A model generated the notes under the pieces. It saw only the letters and a list, made by a program, of their open reading frames with translations, was not told where the DNA came from and did no database searches. Below are positions 24,601-38,569 of a stretch of 64,000 nucleotides of DNA, piece by piece. Origin of the DNA: Xestospongia bergquistia (Eukaryota > Porifera > Demospongiae > Haplosclerida > Petrosiidae); contig OZ014415.1 in assembly GCA_963965975.1 (NCBI GenBank), positions 6,639,001 to 6,703,000 on the forward strand, written 5' to 3'. Every line of letters starts with the position of its first letter. The stretch's first letter is position 1. Both the position numbers and the translations under genes were made by a program.

Positions 24601-27600
24601 GTACTATAGTAAAGTAAGTAACAACACTTAATGAAATATAGTTTGTTTGTTCAATACATGAACAGGTACATTAATTAACTATCCTTTGTATTGTTCATTT
24701 ATTTATTTAATCATTCATCCATTACTTCATTCATTTATCCATTCTTTCATTCCATTGTATCCTTCTGTCAAACTGTCCATCCATCCTTTCATTAATTCAC
24801 ACATGGAATTCATCCTACCTTGTTGAGATTCTAGTTCTAGCAGTCTCTCTTGAAAACTCTTCATGTTTTGCTGAACAACTAAGAGATCATTATTATAACT
24901 AGGAATATTCTTTTTTAATGAGTTACCTTGAATTTGTTCTATCCATTCTCTTCTTACTTTTGTCAGTCTTTTTAATACTCTTTGTTTGTAGTCATCAGTT
25001 GAGGTCAAATCATTAGAGTCTAGTACAAACCCTACTGACCATTGACCATCATTAAGGACTATATGAGAGAACATAACAGTACTAATGTCAGTATACAATG
25101 TAGTACTACTAGTATAACATATATAATAGTAATAAGACTATACTATGTAGTACATAACAAGGTCACCTGTTATATAACAGTACATGTATTATACACTACA
25201 TGTAACATTACCTATACTTACATGATGTACATGTAATAATAACTAAAACATATAAACAATACTACACATGTAGTTAATAATGTATACATATAATGTTAGT
25301 AATACTACCAGTTTAATGTAGACTGGAATGAATGTACATATAATAAAGGAAATATTAGTAGTTATTATTATTCTTATAATATATAATATCAAGTCAACAT
25401 TGATCACACCTACTAACAGTACTACAGAGGTATAATTCAAAGGAGAAGGTCATAATTTGTAATATATGACCACATGAATATAACTTCTACCACACCCCCT
25501 TAATAACCTATACAATATCCATTGTGTCTATATGTAGTTATTGTAATATCTATATTGTGTATGTAATGACTTACTTACCTAGTTCAGTCAACATTGTTAT
25601 ATTGGGGCCTGTGACATCTGCACCTTGATACTGTAGTTTACCTCCTACAACTATTAGCCACACACAATATGGTCCCATGATAAATGTTGATAGAGAGCAG
25701 CTATATCTCTCAGTGACAGAGTCAGGTAAATTAATCTGTATTATATAGAGACATCAATATTATTACATCATGTATATGTGTATACATACAGATTGGAGAG
25801 CTATATTACAGTAATAGTTATTGGTATGATATTAAAATTGATAATTACTTGGTAACTTGGTAATCATCATAAATACTAACTCACAAATTAATATAATTTT
25901 AATATTATTTTCATTTATATTACCTTTTATATAGTATCTTACTATAGTATGTTCTACTTAGTCTGTTTGCTCTGTTTAAGAGATTTTCATGGTCCATGGG
26001 AATAACAATACAATGATGAGCTAAGTTGTACCAAAACACTTTAGATATATACTCTATAACATTTAAATAAAGGTAGCATTCCTACTGACCACTAATACAC
26101 ACTAAAAACAGGTCATAACCAGACTTGGGGTCAAATAAACTAGTATTTGTATTCAGTCATATTTAAATACATTTTAAAAGTATTTGTATTTGTATTTTGA
26201 AGTTTGACAACTAAGTACAGTTTTTCGCCCAGAAAGGTGCTGTTTAAGTGATAAAACTTTTGAAATGCTAATGTTTGTTAGATGTAACCAATAATACTAA
26301 TCTGAGATTGAGTTCAATTTAACTTATGAAACCTTTGGGACACATCAATGGAAGTATCTGTATTTATATTTGAAATACAATTGTAATATTTGTAATTATA
26401 TTTCAAATACAATGTTGTAAACAGTATTTGTATTTGTATTTGGCCTTTTTCAAAGTATTTATATTTGTAATTAAATACTTTGCAATGTATTTGACCTGAT
26501 GTGTGGTCATAACTGTGGTTCAAGTGAACCTACTTACATAAGACCACAATGTCCTAAGGTCACCTAGTAAATTTTATAATCTTTAGTTTAAGTAAACTGT
26601 CATTTTGTACAAAGGTGATAATTATGATAACAATAATGATAACAACATATTGTAATATATCAGTAGTAAATGAATATGATTTATTATACTTCTAAATATA
26701 TGGACAGTTACATGTACTAACTTAGTAACTATCATTGTATAATAAATTAGAGGTAATATGGTATATTATCAATGACATACCTTTGTCCATGACTTCTCAT
26801 TAATATCCAGTATCCAACAATCCTTTATTGTTTTGTTTGTCTCATCTAGTCCACCTATCATTACTAGTATAGGTGATATTGATCCAGTGATAATACTGAT
26901 AGCATGATTGTCTCTTTCTTCTGGCCATTGTACTACTAGGTCAGGTTTAGCTATAGTCTGCCAGTGCTAGATAGACAAATGAACTCAACTAACACTCATT
27001 GTAACATGTTATCAGTCAGTATAGGGGTAGGAAAGGGGGGCAGGGGGGGCTGAAGCTGCACATCTTCAAATCAGGGGGGCTAAGCCCTCTGATTTGCACT
27101 CAGCACTATGTACACAATAACCTCTTGACTGAAGTGGTTATTGTGTTAATTTAGTACATTAACAATCAATCACCACATTATTGTGTGGTCATGTTACCTT
27201 CTGTAAAATTAATTGCTATAACAAAAGTATTAATAGAACAGAATGCACTTTTTCAACCTTAAGCCGACTAAAAAATTACCTGCGAAGTACTATGACCCAA
27301 GAACGACTAAACTATGTCTTGCTGTTACATACACATAAGGACTGTACTGATAACATAGAAATAGCTAAAGAGTTTGTTTCCTTTAATGACAGACGAATTA
27401 ATTTATTTGGTCATTTTTGATGTTTAATAAAATAATGCAACTAAATATAAGGTCAGCCCCTCCAACTTAAACTTCATTCCTATCCCCCTGTCAGTCAGTG
27501 TATGAATGATAATATAACTTACCACTGTATGGTTGATGATATCCAATATATAGAGTGTATTAGATACTGTGCCTCCAACTAAACCACCAAAGATTATTGC

Positions 27601-29152
27601 TCTTGTATTGTTTACTGCTTCCATAACAAAGCCACTATTAGGTGGCATACATTGTCCGATGATCTCAGGTATGATCCATTGACCTAAAAGGAGAACACAC
27701 TCATCATTATACTTGTATCATAATAATAGTTAGATAATCCATCATGACATAATGATCAGTAAATTGTATTAATACTTATAATATGTCAATTAGTCCTATA
27801 ATTTTTATGGATCATGTGGAATCTCTTTATATAATTGTATATTGTGTAATTTAGTAAATTTAACAAATTTAATATATTGTTGTATGTCACTTTCAAGAAT
27901 AACAAATTAAATTAATTACATTCTATAACAACTGATACACATAGCAACCAATGAATTTTATTAACCAGTGCTACAAAAATATTCTATTAATTATAACAAC
28001 TATCATATTTCTCTTTAAATGTATTCTAATATTTTAATGAACTTGAATTACAGAGTCAATCTATCAAACTTACTAATAACCTTTTATAATTACTGTATTA
28101 TAAGCTATAATATAATGTTATGATAATAGAATATATTAATATATTGTTATTTTAATTTATATGTATTACAGTTATATAATGTTAATACTTAATATAACTA
28201 GTACAGAGAACATATAATAATACATCATATAATAATTACATGTAGTAACATTGACTGTAATAAGTGATATCTGATAGTATAATATGCTATATTAATGTTA
28301 TTACCTGTTGTCAGGTCATATATATTATGTTCATTAGTAGATACTTTGCCACTAAGTAATTGATAATATTGAGCTTGTGGTAATTGTGTAGAGGGTGGGG
28401 GTCCTTTACCTCCAATAACTAAAAGACAATGATGTCCTGCTTGTTCACTTGACATAATACCACCATAGCCTCTCTTCATCACTGTTATATTGTCATCAGT
28501 AGGTTGTAGTTGGGTCCAGGTGAGGGTAGAAATATCTAATTCATTGAGACTGTTATGGTAGCAGATGTCATGTTGACACCAACCACCAAAAAAAAGAATT
28601 TTGTCATTTGATGAAGTACACAAGTACCCTTTCACCCCTAGAGGGGGACTTCCATTGGTTGATCTAGAGTTCCATATGCCAGAGGTAATTTTGAATATTG
28701 CAATCTGTGATGTTAGTCTTCTCTTCTCATCATTATTGTGTACAAAAGGTACTTCATACCCACCCCACAGGTACAGGTTATCTCCTATCACTTGAGTGCT
28801 ATGGTCAACTCTTACATCAAGTTTGTATTGTCCTGTAGAGAATGATATGTACCATATCTTGAGATCAGGTTACAGTATAAGGTAATATACCTACAGTATG
28901 TCATCACATCTACTACAAGACTTGTACAAAGACTAAATACTTGACATATACTTCACAAATCTAACCCTCATCTTCTACTATATATTATAATACATGTAGT
29001 CCATACATTATACTAGTCTCACTAGTTAGACACTCACTGTAGAGAAAGATGGTCTAGTTAGTAAGACTATATAATATCTACAAGTATAGATATTGTACTA
29101 CTACAAATTAAGATAGTACATAACATCTAGTAACATTACCTGAAGTAGCCAT
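21663..29152 (-). CDS. Gene B: kelch-coiled coil-Death-ZU5 (type 2)-CARD protein
   Basis: Sixteen exons sum to about 1105 codons: 29,140-29,152; 28,305-28,832; 27,523-27,683; 26,781-26,966; 25,579-25,735; 24,819-25,058; 24,526-24,603; 24,189-24,374; 23,899-24,132; 23,524-23,670; 22,905-23,468; 22,740-22,858; 22,529-22,681; 22,294-22,480; 22,195-22,239; 21,663-21,982. The kelch, coiled-coil and Death parts match gene A closely. The middle is a different type: the linker has no 33-bp repeat, and ZU5 is the clearest of the family (WEEYGLRINVPHGTIPAGEI, then VQLSIQHCV). Basic residues (LLRPIRRQFR) replace the Gly/Ala-rich stretch. The UPA-like exons are unrelated in sequence to A. The last exon is again the type-I CARD of gene A. 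Exon 7 is 78 nt, with 15 in-frame bases missing. Two hAT-type insertions sit in its kelch introns without touching exons. Confidence 0.85.
26120..26505. mobile_element. hAT-like MITE in an intron of gene B
   Basis: A 386-bp insertion absent from the same intron of gene A. It is flanked by an 8-bp direct repeat GTCATAAC (26,112-26,119 and 26,506-26,513). Its ends are short imperfect inverted repeats, starting CA and sharing GGTCAAATA. The inside is made of TATTTGTATTTG-like repeats and has no open frame of note. An 8-bp duplication with CA...TG ends fits a non-autonomous hAT element. Confidence 0.75.
27021..27491 (+). mobile_element. Small hAT element in an intron of gene B
   Basis: A 471-bp insertion between kelch exons 3 and 4 of gene B. 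The empty site is visible in genes A, C and D. It is flanked by the 8-bp direct repeat CAGTCAGT (27,013-27,020 and 27,492-27,499). Its ends are inverted: ATAGGGGTAGGAA on the left, and ACAGGGGGATAGGAA read inward from the right. The G-runs near the left end recall the relic at 55,343. It retains only the 3' end of a transposase gene, so it needs another element to move. Confidence 0.85.
27181..27420 (+). pseudogene. hAT transposase C-terminal dimerisation fragment
   Basis: An open frame ending at the TGA at 27,418-27,420. Its middle (FSTLSRLKNYLRSTMTQERL) matches the hAT family dimerisation region, which in full proteins ends with LLHIHRD-like residues; here LLHTHKD. The whole catalytic part is missing, so it is a remnant trapped within the 471-bp element rather than a gene of the host. 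Confidence 0.75.
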
Positions 29153-29199
29153 TTACTAATAAAAAGGTCAGTGAAAGAATATCTGTAGGATTCAGTTAC

Positions 29200-31020
29200 T
29201 AACACCCTACTTAGTTGGGTTAACTTGGGTGGGGCTAAAATATCACACGATCATCATACGAGCCACTCTTCTAATTTTCCAGTTTACTATAAGTGAGTAT
29301 GTAATATTGTAAAAGTATTGTATTAATGTCATTATGTATCTGTATTACTCATCACCTCCAAGACATGTTATACAAAGTATTCAGAAAAAAGATCTTGGGA
29401 TGATGTGATTTCAGATTTTATCACCAAGAAGAAGAAGAGTCCATTACATGTTTCTGTTAAGAAGACAGGTACTCTTTCAAGGAGTTGTAGTTGGGATACA
29501 TTACATAAAATTAAAGATGAAGAAGAGACAGCAGATGGACAAATTGAAACGTTTGTTTATAAACCTCAAATGAGAAAACAAAATTGATTGAAGAAGACAC
29601 ATTCTCCACAAAGAGACTCATCATCTCCACAAATGGAGGCACCTTCAAATGACCTAAAATCTTCCATATATACACACAGTAGTGAAGAGTTTACACAGTA
29701 GTAAAGAGTTTCAAAATTTTTATGATCATCCTATTGTAAGTCAACTACAGACATCTGTAGCACCAAGACAGTTAGTTGAAGAAGTTGCAGGACTATATGA
29801 AGTACCTGTATCAATTCATAAACAACAAGAAAAGCTTCCAAAGCCTCCTTGTACAAAAAGAATGAGTGCTCCAGTTGAACCAAAAAAAATCTGATAACAG
29901 ACGATCGAGTCAAGATATTGCTACTCCACAAACAAACAAACTTGAAGAAATGAACAGTAAATATTTATATGGAGAAATAGGTTTACTAAAGATCAAAGTC
30001 TTAGCTGTTCATATCCCTCAAAAACCAGTTGCTAAGAAAGTCAATGATGTTGAATATGATTTAGACAATAACAAGATGTTAATGAGACCTGTGACTAAAG
30101 TGACTCTTAAAGATGAACAAAAACACACAATAAACTCAGACATTGTTGATCCATATAGAGAGGTAAGTGATAATATAATAGATCAATATTAGTACATTAA
30201 GACTGTTCATTGTAAAATATGTTAATAAATATATTAACAATATTACTAAGTATATTAGTACAGTATATTACAATACATGTATGTACTTTGTATGTATATA
30301 GTTTGATAAGATTTGTGGTTTTTTAATATAAAGTCGTAAGAAAGAAGGTGAGGAATTCAAAATTACCTGGTCAATACAGATACAGATCAACCTGTTACCT
30401 CATTACTTTCAAGACATGTTATACAAGGTATCCAGAAAAAAAAATCATGGGATGATGTGAAAAAAAATGAGTGCTCCATGCAGTTGAACCTAAAAAATTT
30501 AATATCTGAAAAATCTGATAACAGATGATTTTCTTTCACAAGTCAAGATATTGCTACTCCACAAACAACCAAACTTGAAGAAATGAACAGTAAATATTTA
30601 GATGGAGAACTAGGTTTACTAAAGATCAAAGTCTTAGCTGTTCATATCCCTCAAAAACTAGTTGCTAGGAAAGTCAGTGATGTTGGATATGATTCTGATG
30701 ATGATGATGAGATGTTAATGAAACCTGTGACTAAAGTGATTCCTATTAGGTATTCTTTCAAGGAGTCGAGGTTGGGATGCATTACATGAAATTGAAGATG
30801 ATGATGAGACAACTGAAGGACAAATTGAAAAATTTGTTTATAAACCTCAAGTTAGAAAACAAAATTGATTCAAGAAGGAACACTCTCCACAAAGAGACTC
30901 ACCATCTCCACAAATGGAGGTACCTTCAGATGATCTTAAGTCTTCTAAATATGTACACAACAGTGAAGAATTTCTAGTTAAAGTGTAATCAAATTGTTTA
31001 TGATGTTATTGAAAGGTTCC
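29200..31020 (+). pseudogene. PTP-related 5' gene relic, duplicated internally
   Basis: Plus-strand open pieces head-to-head with gene B: 29,405-29,587, 29,682-29,894, 29,866-30,192, 30,583-30,789 and 30,777-30,977. They match 39,590-40,390, which leads into PTP exons, so they likely come from the juxtamembrane part of a PTP paralog. They are hydrophilic and Ser/Lys-rich, with blocks such as KKSWDDV, TGTLSRS and PPCTKRMSAPVE. The block occurs twice here, in shuffled order (about 29,380-30,190 and 30,330-30,980), with stops and frame changes. No PTP catalytic exon follows. I call it a relic; a short secreted or cytosolic product cannot be excluded. Confidence 0.5.
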
Positions 31021-31149
31021 CTATCACTGATATAATGGTATGGTGACTTATTGAGACATATCCATCTATCCATTTATCCATCCATCTATTCATTATCTTA
31101 TAATGTAGTTATGTTTACAAACATGGACTGGTTGTTTAATGAAGATAAT

Positions 31150-31465
31150 AGATAATCATATGGCATTTCTTAGGACCCATACATTTATAGAAAATATAAG
31201 CTTGATAGTAACAGTTAGGATATTTGATATCATCACCTAATATTATCAGAATACCTAATTACTAAAATGTAATTGATCATTTCTTACCAAGTCCTCCTAC
31301 AAGATGTGCTACTAAAGCAGTACCACCTACCACAGGAGCTGTCCAACCACAGCTCCACCAACAGTACCACAAACTGCAGCAGTTGCACCACCAGCAATAA
31401 CGAGCATTATAGCCAGTAAAGAAAACGACTTGAGAGATATAGTGTCATATTGAGATCCATCCATC
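31150..31465 (-). pseudogene. Relic of type-1 ZU5/UPA exons
   Basis: Minus-strand remains of the exon pair seen at 8,920-9,035 and 9,087-9,650 in gene A. The KKWHM segment and the end of the ZU5 exon with its Gly/Ala-rich stretch are recognisable, but shortened and out of frame, and the rest of the exon is missing. It sits between the PTP relic and a copy of the PTP 3' flank. Confidence 0.65.
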
Positions 31466-31487
31466 TTATTATGTAGTTATATTTACA

Positions 31488-31810
31488 ATGATACAATATC
31501 AATGATAGGGACTTTGATGTGTATTGTTGTAATTGACATTGACTCTTCATTATGTTCTGTATATAGTTCATTTAAATGAGATAACATGTTATTTTTTAAT
31601 ATGTTTCTCACTTTTTTTGTATTTTGTTAATTTTTTGTATTGTTTTGTTTTTTGTTGTTTAGTACTTTATTATATCCACACAATAACACTAAATACAAAC
31701 TTGTTTATTTGTTTTGTGTCTTGTTCTATGTCTGGACTTTATAGATATATACTGTGTTCTACTTTGTATACACAATTAAAACATGATTATTATTATATAA
31801 CTATTAATAT
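31488..31810 (+). repeat. Copy of the PTP 3' flank
   Basis: Almost identical to 20,160-20,480 downstream of the PTP stop codon. Together with the relic at 29,200-31,020 it shows that a PTP gene once occupied this interval. The open frame at 31,533-31,841 is a by-product of this AT-rich sequence. From 31,811 to 32,536 I see only AT-rich DNA. Confidence 0.75.
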
Positions 31811-32536
31811 TATTAGTATTAATAAAACAATAATAATATAACTACATGTATAGAATAGTTTATTAAAATATAATACTCAATTAATTAATCATATTATATG
31901 ATATTATGTTGATAGCAATAATGTACTGGTATATAATATGATTAGTTTGTTTCACTCTATACAATGATGTTAACATTATAACTTCTTATAACTACATATA
32001 CTGTACACAGAATAATATTATTATCATGAATCTAGTGACAAATCACTAAGTGCTAGTTTTGTATATTAGAAATCCAAAGTAGAGAAAACAAAAGTGGATG
32101 AATTAGGTAATCAAGTTGAGTATAATATTACAGGTGTCTATAATGATCCACTCCCATTATTGTAATATTAATTTGACACAGAAGACACACCATACTAGAG
32201 ATAGGAGAATACAGGAATGGTCTAAAGAGTGAATATACAATTCAGTATTCATTGAGTTAGATTCATTAAAGAATTGTAATTTACCAGAAGAGGAGAAATA
32301 TTGTCATAATTTATGATCAAAATAAATATATTATAATTTCAATTTGAGCATTTTAACATTCCTAACAATTTTATTATACTAACTTGATAATAACAAATTA
32401 AATATTATCATCATAATTGTGTTCATTATGTGTAAAGTGTTTGTTTGTTATTAAAATGAAAATGATCTCATTCTGTTTTCTTTACTTTCATGTAGCCAAT
32501 TCTAAAACAATAAAGAGTAATTACTACAGTAAGTAT

Positions 32537-35500
32537 TTAATATATCATACCTTTATATTTTGACATTATTTTATCAGCTAAGTCTTGTTGATTTAAACTA
32601 TCGTCTCTTAAAATATCTAGGAAAATCATGAAGGTACTAACATTGTGTTTGACATGATCCTTTAGATCATCAAGAATATAGTCAAGACGATCTGTAGTAG
32701 TATCTCCTGTTTTCTTGTCTTTAACATTTTTGTAAACATCTTCAGAAATAATTTCTTTTGAATACAGTTTCCTTGCTAGGGCAATGGGGTCAATATTAGA
32801 CACAACAATAATATCGGTACATTGAACTAATGTCCTTCTACATATTTCATAGTTTAAAGTATCATCTAGAGTAAAGAGACAAAACATAGAGTTGTTAGTA
32901 GTATATCAAAAAGAAAAGGTCATCTATAATGAGATGAATAGTCTGTATCATATGACATGCAGTCATGACATTTATTAATGTGATACATAGATCTCTTGAA
33001 ACATAAACAATCTGAAAGGGTAATACTGTGACTTACCTGCAGCTGAATGCTTCACACCTTCATCATGACTAATAGATGAACCTGAATAGAAAAAAGAAAA
33101 CATTTCATTAAATATCTGTCACAATATTTAGAATTAATAACTTCATCTTTCAAATTACAAATATTTATTCTTTGTTAAAATATTATTTTATTATCACTCA
33201 CTATGTGTGTAGTCAGTGACCAGAGATTCACTATAAATGACAACTTTAGGTGGACTACTGTCAGCAGTAGTAAGTTCAATACCCTCAATAGTTAGAGGAC
33301 ACTCGAGCTCTTCTTTAGCGTTAGGATCACCATGTATTAACACACGAATGTAAGGAAGACTGGCACTCCTTGACTGATTGAAGTCATCAATAGCTCTCTT
33401 ACTAATCTATTAAAAATAACTACTGTTAAAAGACATGTTTATTTGCTTGCATAATGTGAATTTATAAGTCATGTACATAATATAACCAACAGTGAAGTGT
33501 TTACTTACCACAGGAGGTATTAGTAAAGGTTTCACTTTCCAATCTTTAGTTGTATTCTTATCAAATCCTGATAACATTAATATTTCTTCTCTTTCCATTT
33601 GTTTTTCAGCTAATTTATCCTGTTCTTGTGAAGGCTTAGTAGCAAAATGAAATCTAAAGTTAGAATGTTCTATTCCAAACTTATCACTTGATGTCAGTTC
33701 TTGTACAAACTAGAGACAATTATTATATAAGGAACATACACAGTATTATATTACTTTGGAGTAATCAATATCTTGAGTAACAGCAAAGTTCATGTACCAA
33801 GTCTTTGGACCAATACTTTTGTAACAAACATAAGCTTGATAGTCAATATTAGGAAGTGGAACACTGTCAACTAAATATGAATTAATTATTGAAACACATA
33901 AGTTATTTGTTTTTACCTTCTATCTGATGATGACCTACAGCTGCATCAGCTAAACTATGGCCAATCAATCCTCCTGCTACTACTCCAGCAACAACACTTC
34001 CTGCTCCTAGGGCAACACCACTGACCACAGCAGCTGCTCCACCAACTACAGCACCGCTAATAACAAGTACTATAGCTAGTAAAGAGAACTGCTTGAGAGA
34101 TATAGTGCCATATTGAGATTCAGAGGAGAATGACCCTCCTGGTAGGTAGTCAAACTTAAAGGGTGGACCTGTTTTAACAGCAACAAAGTGTAGATATTGT
34201 GTCTGTCTCTCATCAGTTATATGAGCACAATGCATTAACTCAACAGTAACTGGTTTGTTGAGTTCGGAAGAACTGGATACTGATATATAACACACTCCAC
34301 TGATAAGTGTGCTACCTTCAGGGAACACAAATTTGCCCAAACCCCACAAACCTTGAGCAGCTACTTCATATACAGACTCTATTGGTATAATAACCTCTCC
34401 AGGGATGACAAGTCTTAACCCACATTGTTCCAATATTAACTCATGTTCAGTATGAGCATTGTAGAGACAGAGCTTCTTTCCTACTGTCACCATTCCTTCG
34501 AATGAGTCTATACAACATTAACAATACATTAGTAAAGTACTACATATGATAGGTATAGGTTACCTGATATGTTAGTGTAATTCCAATAGTCACATTGTAT
34601 ACACTTATCACTGAAGTCAGTAAAGACTTGTATAGACTTATCACTGAAGTCTTGTATCTTGTCTTGTAGATCAAGTAAACCTAATGATAAGTCATATTAT
34701 GTTCAAATCATACATAGAAAGTTATTGTGTGTAATTTAATGTATCTATTACTAAGGAGACACAATGAGCTACACATATCCATCCATCTCTCTACCCTATA
34801 GTGATCTATTCATCTATCCATCCATCCATGTAATGTATATACATTCCATATAGCTCTTACCAGGAATGACATGTTTCATGTCAAGATGAAGTAGAGCATC
34901 TTCAAGTTGCGTCAATGTACCTCCTTTTAGAGACCATTCCTCTAACAAGTACTTCATTTGTTCTGTAGAATCTCCTTTACTTCTAATATCAGTCAGTACA
35001 GATTGATCTATATTAAGTTGTAGACCCAGTTGTTCCCAATACTCTTGTACTGGTTGTAGAACAACAGCCAGTTTAGGAAGATAACTGACAACATCTGATG
35101 TGATATGTAAAATAAAGTAATTAACTGTTAATTAAAATAATAACTACATGTAGTACCTGTAGTCTTTTGAGAACTCCTGAGTGAGAGTAGTTGATGACTG
35201 GTTACCTTGAGTTGTTGCAGTGCATCCTCCTTCTCTTTTGAGACAGTGAGTAATCTATGATTTAGTCGAGCTATATAGCTATCCTTTTGTTGTACTAGAT
35301 CATGTAGTTGTTGTAAGTTATGATAATCACTGGTAGTTGAGACTATAATATAATGAAATGATTGAATTAATTAATCAATCAATCTATCAATTCATCTGTC
35401 CATTCATCCATACACTATCCATGTGTTTATCCATTGACCCTATATATATACATGTACATAATATACACATGTACGCTCACTCTGTTGATTAGATTGTAGT

Positions 35501-38500
35501 GTTGTTATGATCTCATCCTTCTTTTGAAGTCCAGCTATATAGTTGTCCTTCTCTTGTACTATAGTGAAGTAAGTAACAACACTTAATGAAATATAGTTTG
35601 TTTGTTCAATACATTAACAGGTACATTAATTAACTATCCTTTGTATTGTCCATTTATTTATTTAATTATTCATCCATTTCTACATTCAATTATCCATCCT
35701 TTCATTTATCTGGCCATTCATCAATTAGTCCATCTATCCTACCTTGTTGAGAATCTAGTTCTAGTAGTCTCTCTTGAAGACTCTTTATGTTTTGTTGAGC
35801 AACTAAGAGATCATGAAGAAGAGTTTGACTATTAGCTTGAGCACCTCTTTCTTCATTTTTTGTTGGTTGGAAAGTTTCTGGAACAAACTCAATGCCCTCC
35901 TTCCTACATTGCTTTCCATTATTAAATCTCTCTATATCCTTGATGACTCCAGAAGGATCTGTCAGCATATTAGAGTCTAGTACAAACCCTACTGACCATT
36001 GACCATCATTGAGAACTATATGAGAGAACACAACAATACTAATGTCAGTATACAATGTAGTACTACTAGTATAACATATATGATAGTAATAAGACTATAC
36101 TATGTAGTACATAACAAGGTCACCTGTTATATAATAGTACATGTATTATACACTACATGTAACATTACCTATACTTACATGATGTATATGTAATAATAAC
36201 TAAAACATATAAACAATACTACACATGTAGTCAATAATGTATACATACAATGTTAGTAATACTACCAGTTTAATATAGACTGGACTGAATGTATATATAA
36301 TAAAGGAAATATTAATAGGTTATTATTAAATGAATACTAAGAACTACATACTTGTATATACATGTATGTAGTTCTTATGATACATTATATCAAGTCAACA
36401 TTGAACACACCTACTAACAGTACCATGGAGGGATACTTTGTAATATATTACCATATGATAATAACCTCTACCACACCCCCTTAATAACCTACACAATATC
36501 CATTGTATCTTATGTATATATGTTATATGTAGTCAATGTAATATCTATATTGTGTGTGCAATGACTTACTTACCTAGTTCTATCAACATTGTTTTATTGG
36601 GGTCTCTGATAGTTGCTGTCTGGAACTTTAAAAGACCTCCTACAACTATTAACCACACACAGTGTGGTCCCATGATAAATTTTGATAGAGAGTGGGCTTC
36701 TCTCTCAGTGACAGAGTCAGGTAGATTGATCTGTAGTATATAGAGACATAAATATTATTACATCATTTATGACCAAATTTATGTGTATTCAGATTGGAGA
36801 ACTATATTAGAGTAATAATTTAGTTTAAGTAAACTGTCATTTTGTACAAAGGTGATAATTATGATAACAATAAAGATAACAACATATTAAAATATATCAG
36901 TAGTAAATGAATATGATTTATTATACTTCTTAATATATGGACAGTTACATGTACTAACTTAGTAACTATCATTGTATAATAAATTAGAGGTATATTATCA
37001 ATGACATACCTTTGTCCATGACTTCTCATTAATATCTAATATCCAACAGTCCTTTATTGTTTTGTTATTATTATCCAGTCCACCTATCATTACTAGTATA
37101 GGTGGTATAGATCCAGTGATAATACTGGCAGCATGAGTCCACCTTTCCTCTGGCCATTGTACTACTTGGTCAGGTTTAGCTATAGTCTGCCAGTGCTAGA
37201 TAGACAAATGAACTCAACTAACACTCATTATATAGCATGTTATCAGTCAGTGTATGAATGATAATATAACTTACCACAGTATGGTTGATGATATCCAGTA
37301 TATAGAGTGTATTAGATGCTCTGCCTTCAACTACACCACCAAAGATGATTGCTCTTGTATTGTTTACTGCTTCCATAACAAAGCTACTATTAGGTGGCAT
37401 ACATTGTCCAATAATCTCAGGTATGATCCATTGACCTAAAGGAGAACACTCATCATTATACTTGTATCATAATAATAGTTAGATAATTCATCATGACACA
37501 ATGATCAGTAAAATGTATTATTGCTACCTAGCAATATATTTCATGTAGTCTTATAATTGTTTTGGAATCTATATATTAATTGTATATTATAATGTCCACT
37601 TTAGCAAATTTAATAAATTGCGAGTTTATTATATTATGTAAATTATGTGACTTTTGAGAGAAACAAATGAAATTAAACTAATGAAATTAAAATGATATAT
37701 TAATGTTATTACCTGTTGTCAGGTCATATATATTATGTTCATTAGTAGATTTTAGACCATCATCTAACTGATGATATTTAGCTTTTGGTAATTGGTTAGA
37801 GGGTGGGGATCCATAACCTCCAATAACTAAAAGAAAATGATGTCCCATTTGTTCACTTGACATCATACCACCGCTAGCTCTCTTCATCACTGTTATATTG
37901 TCATCAGTAGGTTGTAGTTGGGTCCAGGTAAGGGTAGAAATATCAAATTCATTGAGACTGTTATGGTAACAATGGTTGTGCTGACACCAGCCGCCGAAAT
38001 AATAAATTTTGTCATTTGATGAAATACATAGGTACTCTTTCACCCCTAGAGGGGGACTGCTATTGGTTGGTCTAGAGCTCCATATGCCAGACGTAATGTT
38101 GAATATTGCAATCTGTGATGTTAGTCTTCTCTTCTCATCATTATTGTGTACAAAAGGTATTTCATTCCCACCCCACAGGTACAGGTTATCTCCTATTACT
38201 TGAGTCCTATGTTTAAATCTTTTATCAAGTTTGTATTGTCCTGTAGAGAATGATATGTACCATATCTTGAGATCAGGTTACAGTATAAGGTAATATACCT
38301 ACAGTATGTCATCACATCTACTACAAGACTTGTACAAAGGCTATACTAATTATATACTTGACATATACTTCACAAACCTAACCCTCATCTTCTACTATAT
38401 ATTATGATACATGTAGTCCATACATTATACTAGTCTCACTAGTTAGACACTCACTGTAAAGAAAGATGCTCTAGTTAGTGAGACTACATAATATCTGCAA

Positions 38501-38569
38501 GTGTAGATATTGTACTACTACTAATTAAGGGAGTACATGACATCCAGTAACATTACCTGAAGTAGCCAT
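32537..38569 (-). CDS. Gene C: kelch-coiled coil-Death-ZU5-UPA-CARD (type II)
   Basis: Sixteen exons sum to about 1139 codons: 38,557-38,569; 37,713-38,240; 37,275-37,435; 37,010-37,195; 36,574-36,730; 35,743-36,015; 35,481-35,558; 35,157-35,342; 34,861-35,094; 34,564-34,680; 33,917-34,507; 33,755-33,870; 33,509-33,709; 33,202-33,406; 33,037-33,081; 32,537-32,865. Kelch, Death and ZU5 match gene A. The first coiled-coil exon has a different 5' half (273 nt) but the same end (SLQERLLELDSQQG). The hydrophobic stretch after ZU5 keeps its Gly/Ala/Val make-up but not its sequence. The last exon differs from A and B: a CARD-like bundle with LARKLYSKEIISEDVY and FMIFLDILRDD, shared with gene E. Likely a cytoplasmic adaptor; partner unknown. 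Its divergent neighbour is a PTP relic. Confidence 0.85.

Noticed and set aside
37687..38043. Apparent truncation of the kelch exon in gene C
   Set aside because: The exon is open over its whole 528 nt; only an in-frame ATG is lacking because the start codon is in the upstream 13-nt exon.
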